A stretch of DNA of 64,000 bases from Parapedobacter luteus (GTDB taxonomy: Bacteria > Bacteroidota > Bacteroidia > Sphingobacteriales > Sphingobacteriaceae): the NCBI RefSeq assembly GCF_900168055.1, contig NZ_FUYS01000002.1, forward strand, positions 124,888 through 188,887. Reading direction: 5' to 3'. Below the pieces are notes generated by a model. The model was given only the letters and a program-made list of their open reading frames with translations. It made no database searches and was not told where the DNA came from. Below, in pieces: positions 1 to 9,340 of the stretch. The position numbers and the translations under genes are program-made. Position 1 is the first letter of the stretch. Every line of letters starts with the position of its first letter.

Positions 1-526
1 AGGTGCGAAGCGTTGCGGGCATCGCCCCAATAAAGAACTGGTGAGTGCCGGGGAAATGGTAGACCGGCTGAAAGCGGCAGTAGATGCCCGCACGGACAGC
101 CATTTTGCCATCGGTGCACGTACCGATGCCCTGGCCAGCGAAGGGTTGGAAGCTACGTTGGTCAGGGCTGTGGCCTATGCCGAAGCGGGGGCTGATTTTA
201 TTTTTGCCGAAGCAGTATCCGAGCTCACCCAATATCGCGCTTTTGCAGAGACGACGGGTCTTCCGGTGCTGGCCAATATCACCGAGTTCGGCATGACCCC
301 GCTGTGGACGGTCGCTGAACTGGCTCAAGCAGGGGTTTCCATCGTGTTATATCCACTATCCGCATTCCGTGCGGCCAATAAGGCAGCGCTGAATGTCTTT
401 ACCCATATCCGGCAGGACGGTACCCAGCGGCATGTGCTGGATACCATGCAAACCCGTGCTGAATTATATGACAGCATCGGTTATTACGATTTCGAAAGCA
501 AATTGGACGCGCTGTATGGGAAGTAG
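1..526 (+). CDS. prpB: Methylisocitrate lyase PrpB, C-terminal part (5' end outside the window)
   Basis: Cleaves 2-methylisocitrate to pyruvate and succinate, the last step of the methylcitrate cycle for propionate breakdown. The reading frame is open from base 2 and starts with [24 protein letters not shown] is the catalytic cysteine loop of the isocitrate lyase/PEP mutase family, with the Cys codon at 14-16. Further matches are [23 protein letters not shown] and the C-terminal [18 protein letters not shown], all characteristic of PrpB. A GTG at 41 is an internal codon and not the start. Only about 174 C-terminal residues are present; the family is about 290 residues. It is followed after 25 nt by prpC and belongs to a prpBCD operon. 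Confidence 0.95.
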   Translation, partial: GAKRCGHRPNKELVSAGEMVDRLKAAVDARTDSHFAIGARTDALASEGLEATLVRAVAYAEAGADFIFAEAVSELTQYRAFAETTGLPVLANITEFGMTPLWTVAELAQAGVSIVLYPLSAFRAANKAALNVFTHIRQDGTQRHVLDTMQTRAELYDSIGYYDFESKLDALYGK

Positions 527-551
527 CGGGACAGCATACAACAACTAAATT

Positions 552-1709
552 ATGAGCGACAATAATCAGCAATCAACGTTTAAGCCCAAAAAATCGGTTG
601 CCCTTTCGGGGGTTTCGGCCGGTAATACCGCGCTATGTACGGTAGGCCGGAGTGGCAATGATTTGCATTACCGGGGTTACGATATCCTTGATTTGGCGGA
701 GGGCGCTTCCTTTGAGGAAGTGGCTCATCTGCTTATCCATGAGAAATTGCCAAACAAGGCGCAACTGCAGGCATACCGTGCGAAATTGAAGGCGCTTCGT
801 GGATTACCCCAGATTGCGAAAAATGTGTTGGAACAGATCGGTGCGGCAGCGCATCCGATGGATGTCCTCCGTACCTACACATCGGTACTGGGAACCATTT
901 ATCCGGAAAGGGATGATCATAACCCTGTCGGCGCACGTGACATTGCAGACAAACTCCTGGCTTCGTATGCATCGGCTTTGCTATACTGGTATCACTATGC
1001 GCAACACGGACGGCGTATTGAGGTAGAGACTGACGACGAAACGATTGGCGCCCATTTTCTTCATTTGCTGCATGGCAAGGAGCCGTCGGCCGCATGGAAC
1101 AAGGCTATGGCGATTTCGCTGAACTTGTACGCGGAGCATGAATTCAACGCTTCCACCTTTACCGGGCGTGTGATCGCCGGCACGGGGTCGGATATCTACT
1201 CCTGCGTTGCGGGGGCCATCGGAGCTTTGCGGGGGGCGAAGCATGGCGGGGCCAACGAGGTGGCCTATGAAATCCAAAGTCGGTATGCCAGTGCAGACGA
1301 GGCAGCTCAGGATATTAAACAGCGGCTGGAACGTAAGGAGGTCATCATTGGCTTCGGCCACCCGGTATACACCATTTCCGACCCTCGGAACGTGGTTATT
1401 AAAAAGATTGCCCGGCAATTATCCGAGGAATCGGGTGATATGGCGCTGTTTACCGTTGCAGAGCGGTTGGAGACATTGCTTTGGGAGGAAAAAAGGATGT
1501 TTCCGAACCTGGACTGGTTTTCGGCGGTTTCTTATCACCTGATGGGAATACCCACGGCCTTTTTTACGCCCTTGTTTGTGATTGCGCGGGTGACGGGATG
1601 GAGCGCCCATATCATTGAACAGCGGCAGGACGGGAAAATTATCCGACCGAGTGCTAATTACACCGGACCGGACCCCAGGGCGTTTGTTCCGCTTACCGAT
1701 AGGATATAA
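552..1709 (+). CDS. prpC: 2-methylcitrate synthase PrpC
   Basis: Condenses propionyl-CoA with oxaloacetate to 2-methylcitrate. The protein has 385 residues, the normal length for the short citrate synthase family. Visible active-site elements are GAKHGGANE (first catalytic His region), [15 protein letters not shown] (second His region) and the C-terminal ITGWSAH-like segment [12 protein letters not shown] before the conserved RPSANYTG. Methylcitrate synthase rather than housekeeping citrate synthase is inferred mainly from the position between prpB and prpD and from the short N-terminus. The start ATG at 552 lies 25 nt after prpB with no Shine-Dalgarno sequence, as usual in this phylum. Confidence 0.94.
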   Translation: MSDNNQQSTFKPKKSVALSGVSAGNTALCTVGRSGNDLHYRGYDILDLAEGASFEEVAHLLIHEKLPNKAQLQAYRAKLKALRGLPQIAKNVLEQIGAAAHPMDVLRTYTSVLGTIYPERDDHNPVGARDIADKLLASYASALLYWYHYAQHGRRIEVETDDETIGAHFLHLLHGKEPSAAWNKAMAISLNLYAEHEFNASTFTGRVIAGTGSDIYSCVAGAIGALRGAKHGGANEVAYEIQSRYASADEAAQDIKQRLERKEVIIGFGHPVYTISDPRNVVIKKIARQLSEESGDMALFTVAERLETLLWEEKRMFPNLDWFSAVSYHLMGIPTAFFTPLFVIARVTGWSAHIIEQRQDGKIIRPSANYTGPDPRAFVPLTDRI

Positions 1710-1726
1710 GCTGTAAGCAAAGCAAG

Positions 1727-1766
1727 AGGCGGTAAGCTTTGGGCTTAGGCTTATAGCTTGCCGCCT
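1727..1766. repeat. Imperfect intergenic palindrome between prpC and prpD
   Basis: AGGCGGTAAGCT (1727-1738) pairs with AGCTTGCCGCCT (1755-1766) with one G-T wobble; the inner bases can pair further. There is no T tract, so it is not a classic terminator. The string GGCGGTARGCTTTGGG recurs in the palindrome at 39334-39375, so the two look like members of one dispersed element family. It may also stabilise the 3' end of prpC mRNA. Confidence 0.6.
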
Positions 1767-1804
1767 AACAAGCTAATGCATAAACATAAATCAACATAAA
1801 AAAC

Positions 1805-3259
1805 ATGTCATCACCGATTTCAAACGTACGTCCCGAAACGGATAACGTCATTGCCGATATTGTAGATTATACATTGACTTATCAAATCTCCAGTGATTTG
1901 GCCTTTAAAACAGCGCATTATTGCCTGTTGGATACCCTTGGATGCGGATTCGAAGCGTTGACTTATCCCGCTTGCACGAAATTGCTCGGCCCCGTCGTGA
2001 GCGGTACTATCGTGCCTCATGGGGCCAAGGTTCCGGGCACTTCTTACCAACTGGATCCGGTACATGCGGCGTTTAACATCGGGGCGATGATTCGTTGGTT
2101 GGATTTCAATGATACGTGGTTGGCTGCCGAGTGGGGCCACCCCTCGGACAATCTGGGCGGTATATTGGCCACGGCTGACTGGCTTTCCCGTACAGCGGCA
2201 GCCAACGGCAAAGCGCCATTGACCATGCATGACGTGCTCGATGCGATGATTAGGGCCCATGAAATCCAGGGCGTGATGGCACTGGAAAACTCGTTCAACA
2301 AAGTGGGGCTTGATCACGTGCTCCTTGTGAAGCTGGCTTCCACGGCGGTGGTGGGCAAGCTGTTGGGGTTAAGCCGCGAGGAGTTGGTCAATGCCGTATC
2401 GCTTGCATTCGTTGACGGCCATTCGCTGCGTACCTATCGGCATGCCCCCAATACGGGGAGCCGTAAATCATGGGCCGCAGGTGATGCCACTTCCCGGGCC
2501 GTGCGGCTTGCCCTGATAGCCAAGACCGGTGAGATGGGCTATCCATCGGTGCTTACCGCTAAGACCTGGGGCTTCTACGATGTGTTGTTTAAGGGCAATT
2601 CGTTCCGTTTTCAGCGGGATTACGGTTCGTATGTGATGGAAAACGTGTTGTTCAAAATTTCATTTCCGGCTGAATTCCATGCACAGACGGCCGTGGAAGC
2701 CGCCATGGTGTTGTACCGTAAGCTCAACGAATTGGGCAAGACGGCGGCTGATATCCGACATATCCGCATTCGCACGCACGAGGCGGCTATCCGCATCATT
2801 GATAAGAAGGGGCCTTTGCATAATCCGGCCGATCGTGACCATTGTATCCAATATATGATTGCCGTACCCCTAATCTTTGGGAGACTGACAGCTGCGGATT
2901 ATGAGGATAGGGTGGCATCCGACCCGCGTATTGATCGGTTGCGTGAAGTGATGGAAACCGAAGAGGATGCGCAATTTACGTCGGACTACCACGACCCCGA
3001 AAAACGGTCCATCGCCAATGCGCTCACGGTGACACTGGCCGAAGGAACGGTGCTGGATGAGGTGGTCGTGGAGTATCCCATTGGTCATAAGCGCCGTCGG
3101 GAAGAAGGGATGCCGGTGTTGATAGAGAAATACAAAACCAATCTCGCACGTATATTTTCGCCAAAACAGCAGCAACAGGTGTTTGATGCGTCGCTGGATA
3201 TCGATAAGTTGGCCGCAATGCCCGTTAATGAATTTGTGGATTTGATGGTCATTCCCTAA
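1805..3259 (+). CDS. prpD: 2-methylcitrate dehydratase PrpD
   Basis: Member of the MmgE/PrpD family that dehydrates 2-methylcitrate to 2-methyl-cis-aconitate without an iron-sulfur cluster. It has 484 residues, matching PrpD of proteobacteria. Recognisable segments are [14 protein letters not shown] near the N-terminus, the [21 protein letters not shown] substrate-site stretch and [12 protein letters not shown]-like [15 protein letters not shown] in the middle. It completes the prpB-prpC-prpD set. The 95-nt spacer from prpC holds the palindrome at 1727-1766 and no obvious promoter, so it is probably co-transcribed with prpC. Its last codons overlap a good promoter for the next gene. Confidence 0.95.
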   Translation: MSSPISNVRPETDNVIADIVDYTLTYQISSDLAFKTAHYCLLDTLGCGFEALTYPACTKLLGPVVSGTIVPHGAKVPGTSYQLDPVHAAFNIGAMIRWLDFNDTWLAAEWGHPSDNLGGILATADWLSRTAAANGKAPLTMHDVLDAMIRAHEIQGVMALENSFNKVGLDHVLLVKLASTAVVGKLLGLSREELVNAVSLAFVDGHSLRTYRHAPNTGSRKSWAAGDATSRAVRLALIAKTGEMGYPSVLTAKTWGFYDVLFKGNSFRFQRDYGSYVMENVLFKISFPAEFHAQTAVEAAMVLYRKLNELGKTAADIRHIRIRTHEAAIRIIDKKGPLHNPADRDHCIQYMIAVPLIFGRLTAADYEDRVASDPRIDRLREVMETEEDAQFTSDYHDPEKRSIANALTVTLAEGTVLDEVVVEYPIGHKRRREEGMPVLIEKYKTNLARIFSPKQQQQVFDASLDIDKLAAMPVNEFVDLMVIP

Positions 3260-3272
3260 ATTATTATCTTTG
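3242..3272 (+). promoter_or_regulatory. Bacteroidota-type promoter for the pseudouridine synthase gene
   Basis: TTG (3242-3244), 20 bp, TATCTTTG (3265-3272) fits the -33/-7 consensus TTG and TAnnTTTG of the Bacteroidota primary sigma factor. It lies over the prpD stop codon, 25 nt before the ATG at 3298, so the next gene has its own transcription start. Confidence 0.7.
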
Positions 3273-3297
3273 CGGCGTAACGTGAAGATACTTGAAT

Positions 3298-3993
3298 ATG
3301 CCTATTTCCGACAGCGATATCATCTATGAAGATAACCATTTGCTTGCTGTAAATAAGCGCGCGGGGTACCTTGTGCAGGCCGATCCGGGTGGCGACGAAC
3401 CGTTGGAAGACATGGTTAACAAATATTTAACCAAAAAATATAGTAAACCCAACGGTGCTTTCGTGGGCGTGGTACACCGGCTTGATCGCCCCGTAAGCGG
3501 GCTGATACTCTTTGCCAAGACGAGCAAGGGGCTGGAGCGGATGCAGCAGCTTTTTAAAGATAGGGAAATTCAGAAGACCTATTGGGCGGTCGTGCGGAAC
3601 CCTCCTGAGCAGCCGGAAGCTAAACTGGTGCACTGGCTCTCACGTGACCGTACGCAAAACGTCACAAAGGTACATCGTGAAGCCGCGGACGGTAGGGTAT
3701 ATGCCGAATTGGATTACCGGTTATTGGGCGAATTGGATGGCTATTATTTGCTTGAGGTGTATCCGCTGACCGGACGTACGCACCAGATACGTGCGCAGTT
3801 GGCTTCTATGGGGTGCCCGATCGTAGGTGACCATAAGTATGGTTACCCAAGGGGAAGCCTGAGGCGATCGATCTGCCTTCACGCTAAGAAGCTGTCTTTT
3901 GTGCATCCTATCAAAAAAGAACCCATAGTGTTGTTTGCCAGACTGCCCAAAGATGGCTTCTGGGATCGCTTCGAGGTATTCGACGGTGAATAA
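3298..3993 (+). CDS. RluA-family pseudouridine synthase
   Basis: Isomerises uridine to pseudouridine in rRNA or tRNA; the exact target cannot be told from sequence. The 231-residue protein begins at ATG 3298 (an upstream in-frame TTG at 3292 is less likely). It has the catalytic motif HRLDRPVSGLILFAKT with the invariant Asp, then LTGRTHQIRAQLASMGCPIVGDHKYG, both diagnostic of the RluA group. It lacks an N-terminal S4 RNA-binding domain, as do RluA/RluC-like short forms. It has its own promoter and is not part of the prp operon by function. Confidence 0.92.
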   Translation: MPISDSDIIYEDNHLLAVNKRAGYLVQADPGGDEPLEDMVNKYLTKKYSKPNGAFVGVVHRLDRPVSGLILFAKTSKGLERMQQLFKDREIQKTYWAVVRNPPEQPEAKLVHWLSRDRTQNVTKVHREAADGRVYAELDYRLLGELDGYYLLEVYPLTGRTHQIRAQLASMGCPIVGDHKYGYPRGSLRRSICLHAKKLSFVHPIKKEPIVLFARLPKDGFWDRFEVFDGE

Positions 3994-4015
3994 GTGAATA
4001 TGGCAGAACATTTTG

Positions 4016-4023
4016 TATCTTTG
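4016..4023 (+). promoter_or_regulatory. -7 box TATCTTTG five bases before a start codon
   Basis: An exact TAnnTTTG match ends 5 nt before ATG 4029. No TTG sits at the ideal distance upstream. If used, the transcript would start at or next to the ATG and be leaderless. Confidence 0.5.
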
Positions 4024-4028
4024 TATTT

Positions 4029-4307
4029 ATGAACAGGATAAAGCGGTTTCTGGGGGCCATCATGGTCACACTCGTATTGTTCGCGATAACGCCAAGTGAT
4101 ACCCAAGCACAATGTGCCATGTGCTCACTCACGGCCGAAAACGCGACCGAACACGGGAATACACAGGGAAAGGGGCTGAACAAGGGCATATTGTTCTTGC
4201 TGGCTATCCCTTATCTGGCGGCGGTTGGGATAGGCGTATTGTGGTATAAAAAATACCGGAGCAAAAAGACCGTGAATGTGGACAATGATCCGATTGTGTT
4301 GAATTAG
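4029..4307 (+). CDS. Small membrane-anchored protein with a periplasmic CxxC
   Basis: A 92-residue protein not assigned to a function. It has a basic N-terminus and a signal peptide ending in TQA, followed directly by QCAMCSLTAENA, so a Cys-x-x-Cys pair lies at the mature N-terminus. One transmembrane helix (GILFLLAIPYLAAVGIGVLW) near the C-terminus is followed by a lysine/arginine-rich tail in the cytoplasm. The topology suggests a metal- or redox-active tip held at the outer face of the inner membrane. It is followed after 9 nt by the DUF983 gene and the two probably form one unit. Similar small CAMC proteins are, to my knowledge, common in Bacteroidota but uncharacterised. Confidence 0.75.
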   Translation: MNRIKRFLGAIMVTLVLFAITPSDTQAQCAMCSLTAENATEHGNTQGKGLNKGILFLLAIPYLAAVGIGVLWYKKYRSKKTVNVDNDPIVLN

Positions 4308-4316
4308 TATGTCTTC

Positions 4317-4724
4317 ATGGCTGCACATACTTCCCGAATCAAGGCGGTAATCACATCTAAATGTCCGAAATGCCGGGTGGGCAACATGTTTGTAGGGAGT
4401 ACTTATGGGATTAAGCGGCAGCGGATGAATGATATATGCCCGCACTGCGGCTTCCGGTTTGAGATTGAGCCGGGTTATTTTTATGCCGCCATGTACGTAA
4501 GCTATGCAATGTCCGTGGCGCAGGTCGTGACGGCAGGCTTATTGACCTATCAAATCACCAAAAGCGAATCGCCGTGGGTGTACCTCGCTGTCTTAGTAGC
4601 GGCCATCGTGATTTTTGCGCCCTTCAATTTTCGCTATTCACGTCTGATTCTGTTGCATTACCTTACACCGAAGGTAAAGTATGACCCCAAGTACGAAGAC
4701 CAGCTCCACGAAGACACGCCTTAG
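4317..4724 (+). CDS. DUF983 family membrane protein
   Basis: A 135-residue protein with an N-terminal zinc-ribbon-like part, CPKCRVGNMF and CPHCGFRF (two CxxC knuckles), then EPGYFYAAMYVSY, which is the signature of DUF983, and two predicted membrane helices (about 58-80 and 88-108). The biochemical role of the family is unknown. It follows the small CxxC membrane protein by 9 nt and is the last gene of that pair; the next gene is convergent, only 19 nt away. Confidence 0.85.
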   Translation: MAAHTSRIKAVITSKCPKCRVGNMFVGSTYGIKRQRMNDICPHCGFRFEIEPGYFYAAMYVSYAMSVAQVVTAGLLTYQITKSESPWVYLAVLVAAIVIFAPFNFRYSRLILLHYLTPKVKYDPKYEDQLHEDTP

Positions 4725-4743
4725 TGGTACTGGGAAAAATCAG

Positions 4744-5292
4744 TCAAAAGGGGTTGGCAATGTCTTTCAGAAACGGCAATTGGCGGTCCTTCTCGGAAAT
4801 GATAAGCTCATCGCTGGCCAACGGCCAATCGATACCTAAGTCGGGATCATCCCACCTGACGCCTACTTCACCAGCCTTGTCGTAAAATCCGGTAACTTTA
4901 TAGGCGAATAAGGTGTCGTCTTCAAGCGCTACAAATCCATGGAGAAAACCCGGAGGTATCCAGAGTGACTTCGCTTCCTGCGCGTCAAGGATGATGGAAA
5001 AGTGCTGACCGTAGGTTTTGGAAGCTTTCCGGATATCGACCGCGACGTCCAAAACACGGCCACGCAGCACCCTCACGAGCTTGCCTTGTGCGTTTGGGCC
5101 CGCCTGAGCGTGCATCCCGCGTAATACGCCACGGTGAGAAGAGGAAAGATTGTCCTGCACGAACGTTGCGGTGATGCCATTTGCCGTAAAAGGCTTTTCA
5201 TTATAGGTTTCGATAAAAAAACCGCGCTCGTCTCGCCACACTTGTGGCTCGATAACGACGATGCCTGGTATTGTTGTGGATGAAAATTTCAT
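4744..5292 (-). CDS. rfbC: dTDP-4-dehydrorhamnose 3,5-epimerase
   Basis: Epimerises dTDP-4-keto-6-deoxyglucose at C3 and C5 on the way to dTDP-rhamnose for surface polysaccharide. The 182-residue protein is of normal length. Visible features: GFFIETYNE, the RGMHAQ strand with catalytic His61, the following Lys71 of GKLVRV, IPPGFLHGFVAL and YKVTGFYDKAGEVGVRWDDPDLGIDWP, where the Tyr is the second catalytic residue. The usual partners rfbA, rfbB and rfbD are not adjacent; instead the gene sits 4 nt downstream of the DUF4286 gene and is probably co-transcribed with it. Confidence 0.94.
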   Translation of the reverse strand: MKFSSTTIPGIVVIEPQVWRDERGFFIETYNEKPFTANGITATFVQDNLSSSHRGVLRGMHAQAGPNAQGKLVRVLRGRVLDVAVDIRKASKTYGQHFSIILDAQEAKSLWIPPGFLHGFVALEDDTLFAYKVTGFYDKAGEVGVRWDDPDLGIDWPLASDELIISEKDRQLPFLKDIANPF

Positions 5293-5296
5293 GATA

Positions 5297-5596
5297 TCAA
5301 TAGCTGCTAAGGTACTTCATGACGCTGTCAAAGAAGAGAACTTTTCCGGTATGTTGTTGGTTTGCAAAAGCTTGGATCGGGGCCAGATACTGCTGTTGAA
5401 ACAGTGCGATTTCTTCGTTGTGCGCCGCACGCAGTTGAAGGCAGTAAGTCGTCCCTTCATGTGGTGAGTCCAACAGCTCCAGCAAAGCGACCGATGCGGT
5501 TGCCTCCCGGTAGTGCTTCAGGTGTTCTTCAATGTGCTGCCGGACAATTTCCCGGATATCGTCTTCGGTGATGATGGTCACATTATACAGATACAT
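5297..5596 (-). CDS. DUF4286 family protein
   Basis: A 99-residue cytoplasmic protein starting MYLYNVTIITEDDI, which is the typical beginning of DUF4286; the reading frame extends further upstream but the family start is the ATG at 5596. It is predicted to fold like a small ferredoxin-type alpha/beta protein with no signal peptide or membrane helix. Function unknown. It is the first gene of a two-gene unit with rfbC (4-nt gap). A -7-like box (TATCTTCG on the minus strand, 5601-5608) ends 4 nt before the start codon. Confidence 0.8.
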   Translation of the reverse strand: MYLYNVTIITEDDIREIVRQHIEEHLKHYREATASVALLELLDSPHEGTTYCLQLRAAHNEEIALFQQQYLAPIQAFANQQHTGKVLFFDSVMKYLSSY

Positions 5597-5600
5597 GGGG

Positions 5601-5608
5601 CGAAGATA
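5601..5608 (-). promoter_or_regulatory. -7-like box TATCTTCG next to the DUF4286 start
   Basis: Read on the minus strand the box differs from TAnnTTTG at one base and ends 4 nt before the ATG, the same arrangement seen at 4016, 31821 and 49979. Confidence 0.4.
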
Positions 5609-5752
5609 AGCAATCCATCGAAATAGCCGCGACAAAATGACTTGGCGAGTTGCCGGCAATGATAGGTGAGACGTGTAAAATTAAGGTTGCATAATGAGCT
5701 TTTACGCTAAATTTTTCCACCTTTGAAAGAATGGAGAGGGAATACTGTTAAT

Positions 5753-7636
5753 ATGGTACGTCGTATAGTTTTATTATTCGGGGTGGTTTTCATGGCGTGT
5801 TTAACGCGCTGTGACAACCATAAGACACGTATTATACCTGTAGAGGATTTTTTTTCCGAACCTGAAAAGACCAATTTCAAGATATCCCCTAACGGCAAGT
5901 ACATCGCTTACCTGAGTACCTATGCAGGGCAGAAGAACATTTTCGTCTTGGAGGCAGGCAAAGAAAGCGGTGAGCAACGTATTACATCGGAAACAGAATT
6001 GGGCATCCAGTCATATTTTTGGGCCAATGACAGTGAGTTGATATTTACGAAGGATAGAAAAAATGATAGCCTGCAGGTGTTTGCCGTTAACCGGGCTACG
6101 CTGGCCGTGAGGCATCTTATGCCGGCTGCTTCGGTAAAGTTGCGTTGGATTCCGCCTTCGAAGGTGATAAACAACGGTTTCTTGATTTCGCTCAACGAGC
6201 GGGACTCGTCTGTATTTGATGTATACCGCCTCCGTACGGACGCCTGCAAAAAAGAATTGGTGGCCAAAAATCCTGGAAATATTATCAAATGGTTTGCTGA
6301 TTTAGACGGGCAGTTGCGGCTGGCACTGGCCAGCGACAGTGTAAAAGAGACCGTGTTATACCGGGATAGCGAAAAGGAGGCCTTTAGGCCGGTGATGAGC
6401 AACAGCTTCAGGAATTCGATCTTGCCGATTGGGTTTTCGGGCGAAAATAGGAGCCACGTGTTTGCCCTTTCCAACATCAACCGGGACAAACTGGCCTTGG
6501 TGGAAATCGACATGAACACGGGCAAGGAAGTGCGGATGATCTATAGCCATCCGGACGTGGATATGGACAACGGTGGCTATTCGAGCGACCGCGGTGAAAT
6601 GTCCTATGCGACCTACGCCACGTGGAAGCAACAACGGCATTTTCTGAACAAGCAGACCGAACGGGTTTACCGGGCAATCAGCGAGAAGCTGAATGGCTAT
6701 GAAGTGAGTATATTGGATCGGGATACCGCGCGCACGCGGTTTATCGTGCGTTCTTATACCGATAAAGATCCGGGCGCGACGTACTACTACGACATCACTG
6801 CAGATCAGTTGATAAAGTTGGCGGATAACAGCCCCGCCCTGAAGGATTGTTTGCTTGCGGAAATGACACCCATTACCTATCGATCACGCGATGGACGCCA
6901 AATACAGGGGTATTTGACCATGCCGGTAAAGTCAAAAGGCAAAAAGACCCCGGTGATCGTATACCCGCACAATGGGCCGAGTGGCAGGAACCAATGGGGG
7001 TTTAATCCCGAAGTGCAATTTTTTGCCAATCGTGGATTCGCCGTTTTTCAAATGAACTTCAGGGGATCGACCGGATATGGAAAGGAATTTTGGTCTGCCG
7101 GTTTTAAGGAATGGGGAGGGAAGATTCAGGATGACATTACCGATGGTGTACGCTGGTTGATTGAGGAAGGTGTCGTAGACTCGTCACGGATTGGTATTTA
7201 TGGCGCTGGTTTTGGAGGATATGCCGCACTGCATGGTGCCTGTTTCAACTCTGATCTCTACGCCTGTGCCGCCTCTTACTCCGGATTTGCCAACCTTTTT
7301 ACCTACCTCAAAGAGATCCCGCCGCATCTCAAGCCTTACTTACAAATGTATTATGAAATCATCGGTAATCCGGAATCTGAGCCTGATTTAATCAAGGCAA
7401 TGTCTCCGGTATTCCACACCGACAATATCAATATACCGGTATTCATCGCACAGGGAGGGAAGGATAGCTGGAGCACGGTAAACGAGACGAATCAATTTGT
7501 GCAGAAGCTAAAAAAGCGGAAGATCCCCATTACGTATATCCTGCGGGAAGAAGAAGGCCGGTATTTTCGTGATGAGGAAAACCGGATACTGTTTTACAGG
7601 GAATTGGGCGCATTTTTTGACAAATACCTGAAATGA
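5753..7636 (+). CDS. S9-family prolyl oligopeptidase-like protein lacking catalytic Ser and His
   Basis: A 627-residue exported protein: N-terminal hydrophobic segment ending in a cysteine (MACLTRC, a poor lipobox because of Arg at -1), a beta-propeller-like region with TolB-type repeats (about 40-380), and an S9 alpha/beta-hydrolase domain (about 380-627) with WGFNPEVQFFANRGFAVFQ and NFRGSTGYGKEFW. The nucleophile elbow reads GIYGAGFGGYAA where the family has GxSxGG: the Ser is Gly486 (GGT, 7208-7210). The Asp is kept in AQGGKD (Asp571). The C-terminal EGHGF motif reads EGRYF, so the His is Arg603. The protein should therefore not hydrolyse peptides. The stop overlaps the kinase start (ATGA), so it is probably made together with the sensor kinase. 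Start chosen at ATG 5753; a TTG 30 nt upstream is in frame but gives a poor signal peptide. Confidence 0.88.
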   Translation: MVRRIVLLFGVVFMACLTRCDNHKTRIIPVEDFFSEPEKTNFKISPNGKYIAYLSTYAGQKNIFVLEAGKESGEQRITSETELGIQSYFWANDSELIFTKDRKNDSLQVFAVNRATLAVRHLMPAASVKLRWIPPSKVINNGFLISLNERDSSVFDVYRLRTDACKKELVAKNPGNIIKWFADLDGQLRLALASDSVKETVLYRDSEKEAFRPVMSNSFRNSILPIGFSGENRSHVFALSNINRDKLALVEIDMNTGKEVRMIYSHPDVDMDNGGYSSDRGEMSYATYATWKQQRHFLNKQTERVYRAISEKLNGYEVSILDRDTARTRFIVRSYTDKDPGATYYYDITADQLIKLADNSPALKDCLLAEMTPITYRSRDGRQIQGYLTMPVKSKGKKTPVIVYPHNGPSGRNQWGFNPEVQFFANRGFAVFQMNFRGSTGYGKEFWSAGFKEWGGKIQDDITDGVRWLIEEGVVDSSRIGIYGAGFGGYAALHGACFNSDLYACAASYSGFANLFTYLKEIPPHLKPYLQMYYEIIGNPESEPDLIKAMSPVFHTDNINIPVFIAQGGKDSWSTVNETNQFVQKLKKRKIPITYILREEEGRYFRDEENRILFYRELGAFFDKYLK

Positions 7637-9300
7637 CGCACCGTCGCAATACCTATCGCGTAACCTATGTATTGGTAAGCGCTTTTATCGTTGTCGGCAT
7701 CGCTTCATTCGTGTTGGCTATCATCCTCGCCCGTGATTTGACCGTTACGTATGTCGAAAATGAATTTGCGTCCAGGAAAGTAGAGGTGCTGGAGTACAAC
7801 ATCGGCCCGTTCAATGATTTTTTCCAGAATCGGATTCCAGAGATATCATTCTATCAGGGTTATCTGGATTCGGCGGGCGTTGCTTCCTATGCCGATAGCG
7901 TATTGCAAACGTATCCGTTTGTCGAGCGCATCGTATTTTATGATGTAGCCTTGAGCAACAGCGAGTCTGTCGATTATGGGTTCTCGGCGAATAACCTGGT
8001 GGTATACCCAAAGGGTATCTACCAGTTCAGTCAGCCAAACCAAACCGGCCAGCCTTCATCAACAGCCAACCACAGCGGACAGTTGCCGCTGTCGTTGTCG
8101 GATGATTTCAATAACATGGCGGTTAAATTTGCGGCATTCATCGAACGGGTGGATACCACCAAAGCATTGCGGGACGAGGATATCTTCAAAGTGTTCTATG
8201 CCGTAACACCCGGTAAGATATCTTATATGAATATCCCCAGACGGGATGACCTAAAAGCCTATAAGGAGCTTATGTACGGGAAGCATTTGCATGATGCCGT
8301 CTATGAACAGGATATTTTTACGTATTTTATTAACCCCAATAAGCTGTCGTTAAACAATACCGTACCCGAATTATATCAGCATATACAAATACAACCGTTG
8401 GTTTATGAATCCATCGATACGGACCCGGATTTACTGACCACGGAAACCCCCTTGCCCGGGGCGTTGGCCGATTACAAAATCTACTTCAGCTCAAGCCGTT
8501 CGTTTTTACTGACCGAAATCAACCGGCGATTTCTGCCGGTATTGGCCGGTGTGGTTGCGATCTATCTCCTGCTGGCAATCATCGCATATCTGATTTATCG
8601 CAACTTATACGTAAACGAACGCATGTTTAAGTTGCAGTACGATTTTATCAATAACCTTACCCATGAATTTAAGACACCGGTAAGTGTTATCAAGATTGCG
8701 GGCAATAACATCAAGAGTGCGAAGCAACTATCGGACAAAGAACGCGTCCACTACGGGAAAATATTGGATGAGGAAGCGGATAAACTCAATAACCTGATGA
8801 ATACGTTGCTTTCCTTTACACAAATTGAAAATAAATCAATAAAAATAAAACGCGAAGAGGTTGATTTGCACGAATTTTGTGATAAAGTGTTGGCTGCCTC
8901 CAAAATTAAGTATGGCGATTTAATTATTCAGTGTCAAGTGGATGCAAACCGGGCCTTATACATTGATCCGGTATTGTTGGGCAGTATATTCCAAAACTTG
9001 ATAGATAACGCCTACAAGTATTCCAAGCCCGATAATAAGGTGCTGGATATCTATATTACACAGACGAAAAAACAAGTGACCATGCGGTTCGCGGACAAAG
9101 GCATCGGCATTGCCAAGAAAGAGTTGGCACACATTTTTAAAAAATTTTACCGTGTACAAAACCAGTACAACCAACAAGGCAGTGTGGGGCTGGGGCTTGC
9201 TTTCTGCAAAGAACTGGTTAATTTCATGGGCGGGGAGATCCGGGTGGAAAGTGAGCTGGATAAAGGCACGACGTTTATCATTGTTTTCCCGGTAGACTGA
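7633..9300 (+). CDS. Membrane sensor histidine kinase
   Basis: A 555-residue two-component sensor. Transmembrane helices at about 15-35 and 302-325 enclose an extracytoplasmic domain of about 265 residues with no family I recognise. There is no HAMP domain; a short linker leads to HisKA, with NNLTHEFKTPVSVIK and phospho-acceptor His344, then the HATPase domain with an N box (NLIDNAYKYS), G1 (ADKGIGI), F (FKKFYR) and G2 (GLGLAF). The start codon overlaps the stop of the inactive S9-like protein by ATGA, and the response regulator follows 40 nt downstream, so the three genes form one signalling operon. Confidence 0.93.
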   Translation: MTHRRNTYRVTYVLVSAFIVVGIASFVLAIILARDLTVTYVENEFASRKVEVLEYNIGPFNDFFQNRIPEISFYQGYLDSAGVASYADSVLQTYPFVERIVFYDVALSNSESVDYGFSANNLVVYPKGIYQFSQPNQTGQPSSTANHSGQLPLSLSDDFNNMAVKFAAFIERVDTTKALRDEDIFKVFYAVTPGKISYMNIPRRDDLKAYKELMYGKHLHDAVYEQDIFTYFINPNKLSLNNTVPELYQHIQIQPLVYESIDTDPDLLTTETPLPGALADYKIYFSSSRSFLLTEINRRFLPVLAGVVAIYLLLAIIAYLIYRNLYVNERMFKLQYDFINNLTHEFKTPVSVIKIAGNNIKSAKQLSDKERVHYGKILDEEADKLNNLMNTLLSFTQIENKSIKIKREEVDLHEFCDKVLAASKIKYGDLIIQCQVDANRALYIDPVLLGSIFQNLIDNAYKYSKPDNKVLDIYITQTKKQVTMRFADKGIGIAKKELAHIFKKFYRVQNQYNQQGSVGLGLAFCKELVNFMGGEIRVESELDKGTTFIIVFPVD

Positions 9301-9340
9301 CAAGTGGATTATAAATATACCCATAAATCGTATTCAAGAT

